From contig JAFMSR010000010.1 in the NCBI GenBank assembly GCA_022818135.1, forward strand, positions 30,442,746 through 30,506,745: DNA of 64,000 nt. The letters are read 5' to 3'. A model generated the notes under the pieces. That model was not told the origin of the DNA. It ran no database searches and worked only from the letters and a program-made list of their open reading frames with translations. The translations under genes and the position numbers were made by a program. This document shows positions 1 through 11,559 of this stretch, in pieces (the stretch's first letter is position 1; each line of letters starts with the position of its first letter). This stretch comes from Saxidomus purpurata. Lineage: Eukaryota; Mollusca; Bivalvia; Venerida; Veneridae.

Positions 1-1269
1 TAACTACCCATCTCTTTCATAACTTTTAAAAATCGCACCGACCATCTTTTTTTATAGCTTTGCATTCAATGTTCATACCCAAGTTACTTGCCCATGACTA
101 TAGATTATGTTAATCTTTCTGTAATGTAACATAATCGTCTTGGCTGTTGGTGGTGCGGTATAACAAACAGTCACCATGTAACTTTCGAAGTGGCCGAATC
201 TAGCAAGTCGGTTATGTAACGGTCCTAATACCGTAGCCTTGGGCACAACTGAATTAATAGAAATTGGTTCGGAGTGTCGCCGTCGACTAAAACTTTAATG
301 TGACTCTTACTAAGGAAAGTTTCTAACCATATATGGATACCATAGTTTTTTTAACTCAAAAGAGTCCGTTTTGCAACCAGAAAAAAACAACAAAGAAAAA
401 GAATGGATGGATGGATGGATCTAATACAATAGTGTGATGCTAGTGTGTAACATAACAAAACATGCTTTTATTTTAGTAAATAATACATATGTCTCAGCAA
501 TGTTACATGTAACAACACGACGGACATTTTTGACGTGTTGTCGTTCTCGAGCGACCCAGCCAAGATAAGTAAATTTAAATTGTTGGCCTGCTGATGCTAC
601 CTCCAAACAGATGCGATGTGAGGACAGGACGACAAAAAGATGAGCCAACACGCAAACATGATGCGAAACAACTACAAATGTGTATGTCGTTCCGTCATGT
701 TATTGCATGATGACCTTTCGACCTGTCACATTGTTTTGTCGTCATTTCGTGCTGGCGTTCCCGCAGATACCTCGTTGATTTTTAGTTACAAATTATAAGA
801 AAAAACAACAATATAATATTGTTCTATTCTGAAATGTTTTGATATTATTTAGATCTGTTACTATATAATAGAAGACAACATAATTCGTAACAACTGAATA
901 TATGGAACTACTTGTTTGTATGTAAAGCGATCGGCCGTAAAGAAGCTATACACTGTTAACAATGGCCCGATTTAAAAATCAATCGATCTAAAAAGGGTCG
1001 TGATACCGCCTCATTTTGTAGGTCAATTTCATATTTTACAGAGTTATGCCCCTATTTGTACTAAGATTATGTCACGAAATTACTGGTTATTCTGACAAAG
1101 TGTCAGAGGGAGACACAAGTGTTCTACTGAACACCCAATACGTTTATAATTCGTCAGAAAAATATGTAAACCATGGTGTTATCTGGCATGGATGTTGTAC
1201 AATTCGTGATATCAGCATACTTGTAAAAAGAATCGTAAGCTAAGGTTTGCAAACACAATCAATATTTCT
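1..1269. other. Intergenic, no gene seen; short ATGG microsatellite
   Basis: No open frame in this stretch shows a recognisable domain, and none is joined by splice signals into a longer coding region. A perfect ATGG tetranucleotide run lies at 403-420. The rest is AT-rich unique-looking sequence. Confidence 0.6.
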
Positions 1270-2030
1270 ATCATAAAAAAATATTTGTAAAAACAACTTT
1301 ATCATATCCAGCAAAATCATTTAGTATATTACACGTACAGCCACACCACTTACGAGCTAAATATATTAATTTTGCCAAGTTGAACTTGTAAATAACATTT
1401 TGTTCCTTATGTATTATTATCCGTTTAAAGCTTTGAACATTTGCCCAAGAACAATAGTATTTTAGTAAATATAATTGTCTTAGACCTCTATAATACGGAC
1501 AATCCAAAAGAAAATGATATCCCGTTACTATTACTTTCATTTAACATTTTGTGCATATTCTGTATTTTTCATCAGCAGCCATGAATCTGTACAAGCTGAA
1601 CAACTAGAACGAGGTACAGTTATTCAATGACCAACATTTTTTATATAATTAAATACTTTTTTGTTCCAGAACAATCCTTTATTGTGCAGAAAGTATGCAG
1701 CAACTGTTCAGTTGCATAACATTTGCATCTTGATTATTCCATTTAAATGCAAACCCTACTAAATCTTCCAAAGGAAGCTCCACATCAATAGCATATATTA
1801 TTAGCAAATTATCCACGTGCATCTTTCATTATCAACATTTTGTATAAAAGGAATTTGGTTGCTTCATAATTCTATATCAGAACTGAATAAAAACGTACTT
1901 TATACAACACATATAGCATTATTCTTCCAAGTTCGCCATAAACTTTAGCATTTGAGGTCTGTTGACGAACACATATTAACTGCTTGTTTTAAAAAGTTTG
2001 TATGTACTCGCTCAATATCAGATAAGTTAT
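1270..2030 (-). pseudogene. Decayed LINE (non-LTR retrotransposon) 3' end
   Basis: On the minus strand, broken frames read like the C-terminal tail of mollusc jockey/CR1-like LINE polyproteins. A segment around 1,930-1,990 encodes a peptide containing YGELGRI. Further downstream on that strand, near 1,480-1,560, an ICTKC-type cysteine pair is followed by YHFLLDCPYYRGLR. This tail pattern (cysteine pair, YHFL, CPYY) is common in such elements. Stops and frameshifts interrupt it, and no reverse transcriptase core is present, so this is a dead fragment. Related minus-strand fragments lie at 15,826-16,030 and 18,417-18,621. The family assignment is by recognition. Confidence 0.6.
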
Positions 2031-2837
2031 GAAAACCAGTTTATCAAAAATGCATTGATTGCCAAAAATAACATTAATCAATACCATAAGCGTAATTGGA
2101 CTGTAACATGCGCAATGGTTTGCATGATGAGTCAGGTTAATGCTGCGAGCGGGCTAAAGTTTAACGTCGACGGACATGAAACAATGACCGCTTTGCATAC
2201 ATAATCACTTGTTTGACCCATATAATTGTTCAATGTAAGACATGGATTGCAAATAAAAAATTAATGCGCAGCACTTTGAAAATGAAAAATCCGGCTCGGA
2301 GGATGTCTTTAACAATCTATCAGCAGATGATATCTGAAAACACAAAAATAATTGTCATAACAGAACATATGGCACATAAAACCTTTTTGTAAAATTTGAG
2401 TGTAAACGATCTGGCGACGAAACCTTGAATGGTTCTTCAATACCCATTACACACTAAATCAACTACCATCACGTGATTCTTTTCACGCCTGCTATGCACG
2501 AGTACATTCTTAAGATAGCTCCAACCCCCTAATAAATTCATTTGTTGTAGGCTATGTTTTACTGTTAATTTAGTGTTTTTGTTCTTGTTGTTATGAGCCA
2601 GAATGATTTGGCATCTTGTTTTCTAATCAAGCATAGGCTGTCCACTATGGTCATTATGTGTGATGTTCCTACCTACTTAGTCAACCATATCTCGCGCGCG
2701 TGCTTTACTGGTCGCGTGTCATACTGATACCGAGGCTGTAAATTAGTTAATCTCATACAGTACAATGGATTGGAGATAATTTATGTATTCTAATTTATTA
2801 ACGCTTTGAAACTCGTTTGTAAAATTTACAATAACAA
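2031..2837. other. Intergenic, nothing recognised
   Basis: AT-rich sequence with no supported coding region, RNA gene or clear repeat. A short CG-rich patch near 2,693 reads CTCGCGCGCGTGC. Confidence 0.5.
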
Positions 2838-3590
2838 GAGGGCCAAGATGGCCCTATATCGCTCACATTGGTACACTAAGATCACTAGATAATGTTATAT
2901 ACCAAATAAGTTTTCCTATATACGCCTTTGTAAAACAAATGATCCCCCCCCGGGCAAGGTCAATTTTGACCCAAGGGGCATAATTTGACCAAACTTTGAA
3001 GAGGTCTACTAGGCAATGCTATATGCCAAATATCAAAGCTCTAGGCCTTGTGGTTTCAGATAAAAAGATTTTTAAAGTTTTCCCTATATAAGCCTATGTA
3101 AAACTAAGTGACCCCCGGTGCGGGATCAATTTTTACCCAGGGGTCATAATTTGAACAATCTTGGTAGAGGTCCACTAGCCAATGCTACCTGTCAAATATC
3201 TAAGCTCTAGGCCTTGTGGTTTCAGAGAAGAAGACTTTCAAAGTATTTCCTATATATTCCTATGCAAAACTAAGTGACCATCCCCGCGGGGTCAATTTTG
3301 AACCGGGGGTCATAATTTGAACAATCTTAGTAGAGGTCTACTAGACAATGCTACATGCCAAATATCTAAGCTCTAGGCCTTGTGGTTTCAGAGAAGAAGA
3401 TTTTTAAAGTTTTTCCCATTTGTTGCCATAGCAACCAGAGTTCTGCATGTAATGGAATTCTTTGAACACTTTTTTAGAGCTTCATGCAAGGAACATTCCT
3501 GCATAGTTTTATCAACATTGGCCTAGAGGTTTCAGAGGAGATGTCATTTGAATCAAAATGTTGACGGACGACGGACGACGGACAATCATC
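2838..3590 (+). repeat. Dispersed mollusc-type repeat with three ~165-bp internal units
   Basis: It opens with AAGAGGGCCAAGATGGCCCT, followed by a CGCTCAC motif. Three imperfect units follow, each containing GGTCAATTTT, a CATAATTTGA block, AGAGGTC and CTCTAGGCCTTGTGGTTTCA. They start near 2,960, 3,123 and 3,290, a spacing of 163-167 bp. The end carries GACGGACGACGGACGACGGA. A strongly diverged copy in the same orientation lies at 53,460-54,190, and the opening motif recurs near 34,187. There is no coding potential. It is probably a non-autonomous mobile repeat whose termini are not resolved. Confidence 0.7.
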
Positions 3591-3681
3591 GATCAGAAAC
3601 CAGTTATATTATGATAAAAATTATCCTATTTATTTGTCTCCATGTAGTCCAAACATTCGGCAAAAAAATAAAAGCAATATA

Positions 3682-5003
3682 TGTAGTAGGGTGAATATTT
3701 CAGTCATTTATGGTTTCCCCTTCATGTTGTATATAATACCCTTTAATATGCCCATAAATGATACTGTTTGGTTACTTTGGTTTGTTCCCCATTGGATACC
3801 TCTAAGTTTGGTTCCCTAATTGGTACCTCTCAGTTTTATTCATAAAAACAAAAATAATATCAAACAGGGAAAGCCACGTACTAAAAACGCAGCCTCCCCA
3901 AAACGAGCCCCACAGCACCCAGAAGTGCACACCACCAACACACACACACACACCACACACAATCATGTACACACACACACGTACACTACCAACACACACT
4001 AGCATACAAAGCACGAGGACAAAACGAACAATTAAAGGAACACAGTGGGGCACCGCCTTGGAACGGTCAGTGGCAAAAACACCATTGGGGAGCTTAAACC
4101 GGTTTATAAATCTGATGTTTTTTTGAAGTCTCGTTGTAACGAGACGAGATCTTGAAGTGAGCGAAATTCAAGATCGAGGCGGTTTGTGGAGAAGGCTTTT
4201 GTACTTTGCCGGGAAAGGTTGTTCCAATGTTTCAATGGTTGATTACTATTGCTGTTTGTTTGATGCTGTGCATGGTTCTTAAAGGTAACTAGTTGGTTTG
4301 CTGAAATGATTTATGATTCTGTAAAGAAGTAATTTAATTTGCTTTTGTAAAGATTCTGAAACGATGTGATTCCATGATGGCAATCTTATACCAAACTCTT
4401 TCCAGACCCAATTACTTTCCATTAATTCATCTTCTAAACAATTGTAATATTATGCATGTATCTAATAACTTGTTCATTGTTAACAGTAGAAAACACAGCA
4501 CCAGCACAGGAGAGATTGGTATTATTGTGGAGTGAGTGGTTACTAAGAGTCTTGAAAGGCTTGCAGATTCCATTAAATCTGGTGAGTTTGTTGTTTAAAA
4601 CTGCAGAGATGATCTTGTACTTTTTCTTACATTTTTATGTCTTTTAATATTAATTGCTCAAGTGATTTTTGCTAAAAACCACTGTGCTATGATGTAAGCG
4701 ACCAGACATTCATAAGTATATGTTTATTATAGATGTCGTACAGATTTATTTTGTTGTAAAACCTTAATTCTTATATATGTATTGTATTGTATGAGGTTTT
4801 TAGTAAATCTGGTTAAATTGTATATTTCAGAGCCATTTGGATTTCTATGCATTAGTGCATATTGTTATAGACTTTATGGACTATGGAATAGTTTGTGAAA
4901 CAAACAGAAATATATGTAAAATAAATCAGGAATCTGAACCACGACCTTACCTCCTTATTTAATTCTTACTAAAGTGTAAACGGAGAAATACCCAGAGGTT
5001 ACA
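3682..5003 (+). repeat. Left (5') LTR
   Basis: It begins TGTAGTAGGGTGAATATTTC and ends GGTTACA at 5,003, matching 13,791-14,861. It is 1,322 bp long against 1,071 bp for the right copy because of a ~270-bp extra segment at 3,841-4,110. Outside that segment I count about eight substitutions plus small indels. The right LTR also has an extra copy of a GGTTACTTTGGTTT unit. Confidence 0.92.
3841..4110. repeat. ~270-bp insertion inside the left LTR, with a CA-rich tract
   Basis: The right LTR runs directly from CAGTTTTATT to TCTGATG, separated by CTTA. The left LTR has about 270 bp there instead. The insert contains a CA-rich microsatellite region (3,935-4,000) and GGAACGGTCAGTGGCAAAAA. It looks like a short interspersed repeat that landed after the element inserted, although loss from the right LTR is formally possible. 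No clear target duplication is seen. Confidence 0.65.
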
Positions 5004-5110
5004 AATGGAGCCCCCAGTGAAGTTTTTATCCTGAGAAAGAGAATTCATCCCGAGAAAAAAGAATTCATCATGATAGTGACGGTGTCCTACTACATGAATA
5101 AACTGTAGAG

Positions 5111-5305
5111 TTTCCAAGACAGTGTTCAAACTTAAAAGATAGTGTTCTATCTTCCAAGACAGTGTTCAAACTTAAAAGATAGTGTTCTACCTCCCAAGAC
5201 AGTGTTCATACTTAAAAGATAGTGTTCTACTTCCAAGACAGTGTTCAATCGTTAAAGATAGTGTTCTACCTCACAAGACAGCTTTCAAGCTAAGAGACAG
5301 TGGTC
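5111..5305 (+). repeat. 40-bp tandem repeat, about five units
   Basis: Units begin TTCCAAGACAGTGTTCAAAC and continue with TTAAAAGATAGTGTTCTA. Starts lie near 5,112, 5,152, 5,192, 5,231 and 5,271, and the last unit is degenerate. It lies just inside the retrotransposon leader. Confidence 0.85.
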
Positions 5306-7346
5306 ATAGCAGGTGGTCATAGTACATTTCTGTAGATAAGGTGGTGAGTGAAAACTATTTCTGTATTATAAAACACTCAAAGTATTGGGGAGAGAAATAT
5401 TAAGTTTATTTCTGTATTTCTTTTTTCTTTTGGGATATCTTTGAGTGTTTTAGATATAATTGGTATGATATTGTAAAGAGAGATAGATCTTTCACAGCAC
5501 TTAAACTTGGTAAAGGGATTTAATCATTATCTTAGATTGGTAAAGGGTTAATTGCATGAAAAGCTAATTATCTTTTCTCTATCTGTTTTCAAAACATAGC
5601 TTATTGTCTTGACCCTTTTAAGACTGCCATCAAATTTTTTTCTTTTAAAACGTCCACTTTATGTTCATAAATAGTGTTTCAGCAAGCCACTCTGGTTGAA
5701 TTTCATCTCTGGCAATTATTTGTGTTCCAACTTTTCTGGGTGTTTTGATGCATAGTGTGTAGATACCAGTTTGTGTTGTGTATTCAGTTTCTAGATCCCC
5801 ATACATTCATATTATGTGTATGATTCGGGTTTCCCAGTTCAATGTTTGGATCCCCAGTTGAATTTCATTGGCTGATATTTAGGTCCAGATAAATTTAGCC
5901 TATTCTAAATTTAGCGGTGTGGAAATTTACCTGTATTTTTCAGAAAACAGGCTGACATGGGACATGACCTTTGTGTATTGACTGTTTACATATTTGTTTA
6001 ATAACAGTTCATTTAAAAAAAGCTATTGTTTACAGGTGCAGAGCAGAGCAGACCTTTTTTCTTGTATAGATATTGACAGTTTATATTGTAGTTTCTAGAG
6101 TTAGAGTGATTGTTTTACAGTTAAAAAATATTTGCAGAACATAAGCTCTGGAAATATATACATGACTTTTTAAGTCATAGGGAGGTGTAAATCTCTTTTT
6201 ATTTGTTGATTAATTATTCAATTAATTAATCAAAGATAAAATCACGAGATTTCAGTTTTCGCGGACGATCGGTGTTTTCTTAGAATTTGATAGTCTTGTG
6301 GGTTTTGACCTTGACCTTACTTTGTGTTTTGTACAAAACCATTGCTTGAAGTGTCAAAAAGTTAGTTCAATCCTTACTAAGAGTTTATAGTTTTAAATTA
6401 AAACTGATTCCAATAAAAGACAAATAAAATAAATTTAAAGTAAATTAAAACTATCATACAACAGTTATAATATCAACGTCAATATCATATTATATTGAAG
6501 AGATAAAATAATTAAATAAAAATAAATTGAAATTGGAATTTAAATAATTTTCTATATAAATATTTCTGAAGTTGATTTATCTTTGAAAAAACAAAACAAA
6601 AAAAAAAACACAAAAAAAAACTTAAGAGTATAAATTGATGAGCTTCTGAGGTTAATAAATATTAAGAAATACATTATAATAAGGGTTTAGACTTAAAGCT
6701 TTAAGATCTGAGAATGGATAGATAAAATGATTAAAGGCTAGTCAGTTGGAATTTATTAATCAATTCAAGTTTTAAAAGCTTAGAAATAAATAGATTATTG
6801 ACTAAATAGTGGATAATTAAACGTCAAATAAAAGTAAAGTGATACTTAGTGGAAGAGGCATACCTACTTAGCTGAGTGAAAGAATTGTACATGTGTACAT
6901 TATGAACACTTAAGTGGTATTAAAGTACTAAGGTTGAGAATTAAGTATATACTTAAGTATTTATAAAAGATAAATACTTTGTTGAATACCGATTGCTTGA
7001 TAATAGAACTCCTTAGTGTTACACCTCTGAGTAAAGGGTAAACACTTAAGTACAGTGTTAAAACAAAAAAAATAATAATAAACACAAAGTATTTAAGTAA
7101 ACTTAGTTCTAAGATTTAGAATTGAAGTATAGAGTGAACACTTCTTAAAAGTAAATAAAGTTAAACACTGAGATTAAAATTTGAGTATTATGCTCGCTTA
7201 ACTAAGTATTAAAATGAACACGTGAGTGATTGATCAATGATTTAATTGACACTTAAATTGTGTATTGATTGAACACAGCAGCAATATACCGGGTGATCTG
7301 TTTGTTTTAGTATTGAGTGGACTGAAAGTGAACTAATGAGAGAATA

Positions 7347-7431
7347 CTTAAGTTGAGTGTTGAATATAAACTCAAGTTAAGTGTTGAATATAAACTTAAG
7401 TTAAGTGTTGAATATAAACTTAAGTTGAGTG
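7347..7431 (+). repeat. 24-bp tandem repeat, ~3.5 units
   Basis: The unit contains CTTAAGTTGAGTGTTGAATA followed by TAAA, with one- or two-base variants. It sits ~430 bp upstream of the gag start, in a leader already rich in TTAAGT motifs. Confidence 0.85.
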
Positions 7432-7862
7432 AAAAAAAAATTGTGAACACATACAGATTTTTTAAAAAAAATTTGTGATGGAGAAGATTATTGGAAAGTG
7501 AAGAGTGATTTCATTATCTCACAAAAATAGTAACATAGTTCTACTTGGGCTTGAAAATTATGAATTATAGTTCAACTAGAACTGGAAGATTGTGAATTTT
7601 GGTGAATAGAAACGGTATTACATCAAAGTTATTAAAAGTGAAGTGGTGATGGTGAATTCTGAGATGATAGTGACATTTGAATTCAGATAGATGTCTGAAG
7701 TCTGAATTAAAATAGTAATTTTGATTTGAGGCGACAGTGACATTCTGATAAAGATAGTGATTAGAAGTGAACAAGTGATTTGAAGTGATTTGGAGTTTGT
7801 GATTTAGTAACTTGAAACCCGTGATAAACTTTATCTGTGAAGAGATTGAACTTTGTTGAAAA

Positions 7863-8980
7863 ATGGCAACTCCAGCAACTAAAGATGATGTGTCGGAGGA
7901 AGAGTTGAAGCTACTTGGAGCAATCAGAACTCTAGGTATAAAACCGGAAGGGGTGGAGTCGAAAGAGGCTTTTGAGGATTACGTTCATAAATATGAAGCT
8001 GTTACCAAGCCTACAACTAGTGCTGATAAAAGACAAATTCCAAGAATTTCTACATTCTTTGGCGAAGAACATAAAGGAGATGTAACATATAGGACATGGC
8101 GTTACGAGATACAATGTCTAGTAGAGGAAAAGACATATCCAGAGGAGTCCCTCTTACTAGCTATCAGGAGATCAGTACGTGGAGAAGCCGCAGACATACT
8201 AAGGAGACTTGGAACAAAAGCCTCTATTGGTGACATTTTGTCAAAATTCAACAGCACATATGGACAAGTAGATAATGTAACAACAATATTGAAAAAATTT
8301 TATGCTTGACAACAAGGACCTACAGAGTCATTTACTAAATATGCTTCAAGAGTTGAAGAATTATTTACACAGACAATAGAAATGGGCGCAATGAAAGCTT
8401 CTCAGGAAAAGATTTTGATGAATGTCCTTTATCAAGGATTACAGCAACCACTCAAACAGATGGCTAATCTATATTTTGAAACACTTAAAGATTATGATCA
8501 TTTCAAGATTCAAGTTCGCAAATTAGAAAGTGAAGCAGATGCACTCAGTTCAACAACAACTAAAGATAAGGTTACTACAAAATGCCAAGCCATGAATGAA
8601 AATAAATCAGAGCTGGGAGAGGTTAAAGATTTGCTTCAACAAATGAATAACAGAATAAAGAAAATTGAAGAAGATAAAGAGCAACAACATAAACAATCGC
8701 AAGAACTTTTGAACAGCAGGCACAACAGTTGATGATGCAACAACAAATGTTTTACCAACCAAGGGGATACAGCAATAGAGGACCAAGACAGTTTAGAGGA
8801 AACTACGGGAGAGGTCAGCTTAATAGAGGTAGAGGTCAATTCAGACCAGCTAGACCTACAGGTACAACTACGATGCGACCTGGGAATCAATCTACAGGAC
8901 CATATTATAACCCTGCTATAGTCTGCTATAATTGTCACAAGCCAGGCCACATTGCAAGATTCTGCCAGGAAAACTTATGA
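7863..8980 (+). pseudogene. Retrotransposon gag (capsid/nucleocapsid), broken
   Basis: Gag would form the intracellular particle of the retrotransposon. The frame opens with ATG at 7,863 (MATPATKDDVSEEEL). Residues ~60-240 resemble the retrotransposon gag capsid fold: STFFGEE, YRTWRYEIQCL and later LYQGLQQPLKQM. A lysine/glutamine-rich coiled stretch follows. The nucleocapsid has arginine-glycine repeats and one CCHC zinc knuckle (CYNCHKPGHIARFC, ~8,930-8,971). Two lesions break it: an in-frame TGA at 8,307-8,309, with homologous sequence continuing after it, and a frameshift near 8,705-8,712 in a CTTTTG run that moves the knuckle to another frame. The final stop is at 8,978-8,980. Confidence 0.88.
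8968..8974 (+). promoter_or_regulatory. Candidate -1 ribosomal frameshift site at the gag-pol junction
   Basis: GGAAAAC lies in register G GAA AAC with the gag frame, one codon before the gag stop at 8,978. The protease frame is the -1 frame and is open through this point. The A-site half (AAAC) suits slippage. The P-site half is not a perfect XXX run, and I did not check for a downstream pseudoknot. Confidence 0.4.
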
Positions 8981-10026
8981 GTGCTTCTATGACAGGACCT
9001 GATGGAAGCACACTTTCTTCAGACAAAAACGGTCCAGAATTAGTCGGAAATTCTAATGAATGTACAATCAGAATTAACACCATTGAGACTTCAGCACTTT
9101 TAGATACTGGCTCATGTATTTCAACCATTGGTCATTCTTTCATCAAAGGTAACCTCCCTTCTTTAGAGATCATGCCTGTGAATAAAATTTTGAAAATAGA
9201 ATGTGCAGATGGCAAGGAGTTACCATACCTAGGATACATTGAAGCAGACATCAACACAGATGGCATTCCAGGACTTGATAACCAGCCATGCCTATTTCTT
9301 ATAGTACCAGATACACAATACAACTTAAATACTCCCGTCCTTCTTGGAACAAATGTACTTAAGGAATTAGAAACAAATTGCAAGGATAAACACGGGGAAC
9401 AATACCTACAAAAGACACCTTTAAAGACCCCATGGTACTTGGCTATTAGGTGTATTACATTGAGAAAAAGAGAATTAAAGAAAAACAAAGATAGATTAGC
9501 TCTTGTTAGATCTGCTGAAACATCCAAAATACAAATAGGACCAAATCAAACAGTAGAAATAAGAGGATATTTGGACAAGGAAATAGATCATGAACCTACC
9601 TGCGCCATTCTTCAACCAACAGAAACTTCATCACTACCAGACTTCATAGATATTACTCCATCTGTCACCAATTACAAATATAAAGGGAATAGAGAAGTTA
9701 TTGTCAGCATTTCAAATATCAATACAGACACTGTCAACATTGCACCAAAAGCGATTATTTGTGAGATACAACCAGTTATTGTAGATGATAGTGTGTACAA
9801 TAAAATAGAAATGGAAGAGGACTATAGAAAGATATTTAAGGACATCACCATTGAATCAACATTAACTGAAGAGCAGGATCAGCAGGTTCGGGAGCTACTG
9901 TTACAACATATTGACATATTTTCAAAAAGTGAGGGTGACATTGGAAGTTGTGACAAGATTAAACATAGAATTGACCTCATAGATGAGAGACCCTCAGCCA
10001 TAGACGTATACCACCAGCCATGGTAG
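8981..10026 (+). pseudogene. pol: aspartic protease and spacer to reverse transcriptase
   Basis: This is the N-terminal part of pol. An aspartic-protease active site is visible as LLDTGS, near 9,097-9,114, within SALLDTGSCISTIGHSF. It is followed by a region with LLGTNVLKELE, as in retropepsin-type domains. The open frame can be read from 8,932, but the natural start is probably by frameshift from gag. It ends at 10,026 because of a frameshift near 9,990 (a base appears missing in GAGACCCTCAGCC), after which the reverse transcriptase continues in another frame. The protease catalytic triplet itself looks intact. Confidence 0.85.
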
Positions 10027-11300
10027 ACGAGGTCAGGCAACACATTGAACAACTTTTGGCAAGCGGAATCATTCGTAAATCAAGGTCAACATGGGCTTCG
10101 AATGTTGTGTTGGTAAGGAAGAAAAATGGAAAACTACGCATGTGTGTAGATTACAGGATGCTAAATAACAAGTCAATAAAGGATGCATATGCATTACCAC
10201 GAATTGAAGAGGTCTTCGAGGTGCTTGGAGGAGCTTCTTGGTTTTCAACCATTGACATGAAAGCGGGATACCATCAAGTAGAGATGGAAGAAATTCATAA
10301 AGAGCGTACAGCCTTTACAGTGGGTCCAGTCGGGTTTTACGAGTACGTCAAAATGCCTTTTGGACTTAGCAATTCTCCGGCTACATATTAAAGACTGATG
10401 GAGGAATGCCTCGGAGACTACAACTTGAAAATATGCATTATCTATTTAGACAACCTCATTGTTTTTGGCCGAACCTTTGAAGAACACTTAGAAAGATTAA
10501 ATTTAGTATTGGAAAGACTTCAAGAAAATAATCTCAAATTATCAGCTGACAAATGTTTCTTCTTGCAAAAGCGTGTTAAATTTTTAGGCCACATTGTCAG
10601 TGAAGCTGGAATTGAAACAGACCCGGATAAAGTAGATAAAGTACGCAACTGGCCGACTCCAAAAAATTCAGATGAGCTTCGCTCCTTTCTGGCTTTTGCT
10701 GGATATTACAGGAGATTTATACAGAATTTCTCACAAATTACAAAACCTTTATCTGACCTACTTCCACCAACTACAACAAAGAAAAACAGAGCTAATAGAC
10801 ATCATAAACCTTGGGATTGGACAAAAGAACAACAAGATATCTTTGATAATTTGAAAATCATTCTCACATCTCCACCTATACTTGCATATCCGGATTTCAC
10901 ACAACCATTTGAGCTGCACATAGACGCTTCTGTAAAAGGCCTTGGAGCAGTTTTATATCAGAACCAAGATGACAAAAAACGGGTAATAGCCTATGCTAGC
11001 AGGAGTCTATCCAGATCTGAAAAAAATTACTCTGCCTATAAACTAGAATTCTTAGCGTTAAAGTGGTCGGTTACAGAAAAATTATCGGATTACCTAACCA
11101 ACAGCACCTTTATTGTATACACAGACAATAACCCGTTAACTCACATCCTTACTTCAGCGAAGCTAGATGCCACTGGACAGAGATGGGCGTCAGCTCTTGG
11201 CCAATTCAATTTTGACATCATTTATCGAAGTGGACTTAGAAATGGTGATGCAGATGGGATGTCGAGATACCCATATGATTCAATTTACACCTCTGAAGGA
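10004..11300 (+). pseudogene. pol: reverse transcriptase and RNase H, broken
   Basis: This domain would copy the element RNA into DNA. Reverse transcriptase motifs in order: RKKNGKLRMCVDYRMLN, FSTIDMKAGYHQV, TAFTVGPVGFYEYVKMPFGL, and the active-site strand IIYLDNLIVFG. The last would normally be YLDD, so the second catalytic aspartate is Asn. A TAA at 10,389-10,391 stops the frame inside the conserved SNSPATY region, where related elements read through. RNase H follows at ~10,900-11,270, with acidic residues in HIDAS, KLEFLAL, YTDNNPL and GDADGMSR. The stop and the DD-to-DN change should abolish activity. Confidence 0.9.
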
Positions 11301-11559
11301 AAAAATATCCGTGTTGCCGATGATGTTATAAAGACAGTATGCTCAAGTATACAAGTGCCATCCTACATAGAGGTCATAAATGCCGATTCAATTAATATCT
11401 TGGATATGACAGATTGTCCTGGCGAGCCTTTTGCTCAGATTGAAACTAGAGAAATTAGAAAAGCCCAAAGGGAAGATACAGTTTTAGGCAAGTGGGTTAG
11501 AAGCGTTATAGACAAGCAGATATCAAACAGAACAGTACAGTTTGCTAAAGAAGACCACA

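Larger units (their letters stand above)
5004..7862 (+). other. Retrotransposon 5' leader with primer-binding-like site
   Basis: Two bases after the LTR the sequence reads TGGAGCCCCCAGTGAAG (5,006-5,022). The TGG start is what a tRNA-primed binding site shows, but I cannot name the tRNA. The 2.86-kb leader is unusually long, very AT-rich and non-coding. It holds two tandem repeats (5,111-5,305 and 7,347-7,431) and many CACTTAAG/ACTTAAGT-like motifs between 6,840 and 7,430. Confidence 0.7.

Noticed and set aside
5111..5305. CRISPR array
   Set aside because: The 40-bp units are contiguous, without unique spacers, in an animal retrotransposon leader.
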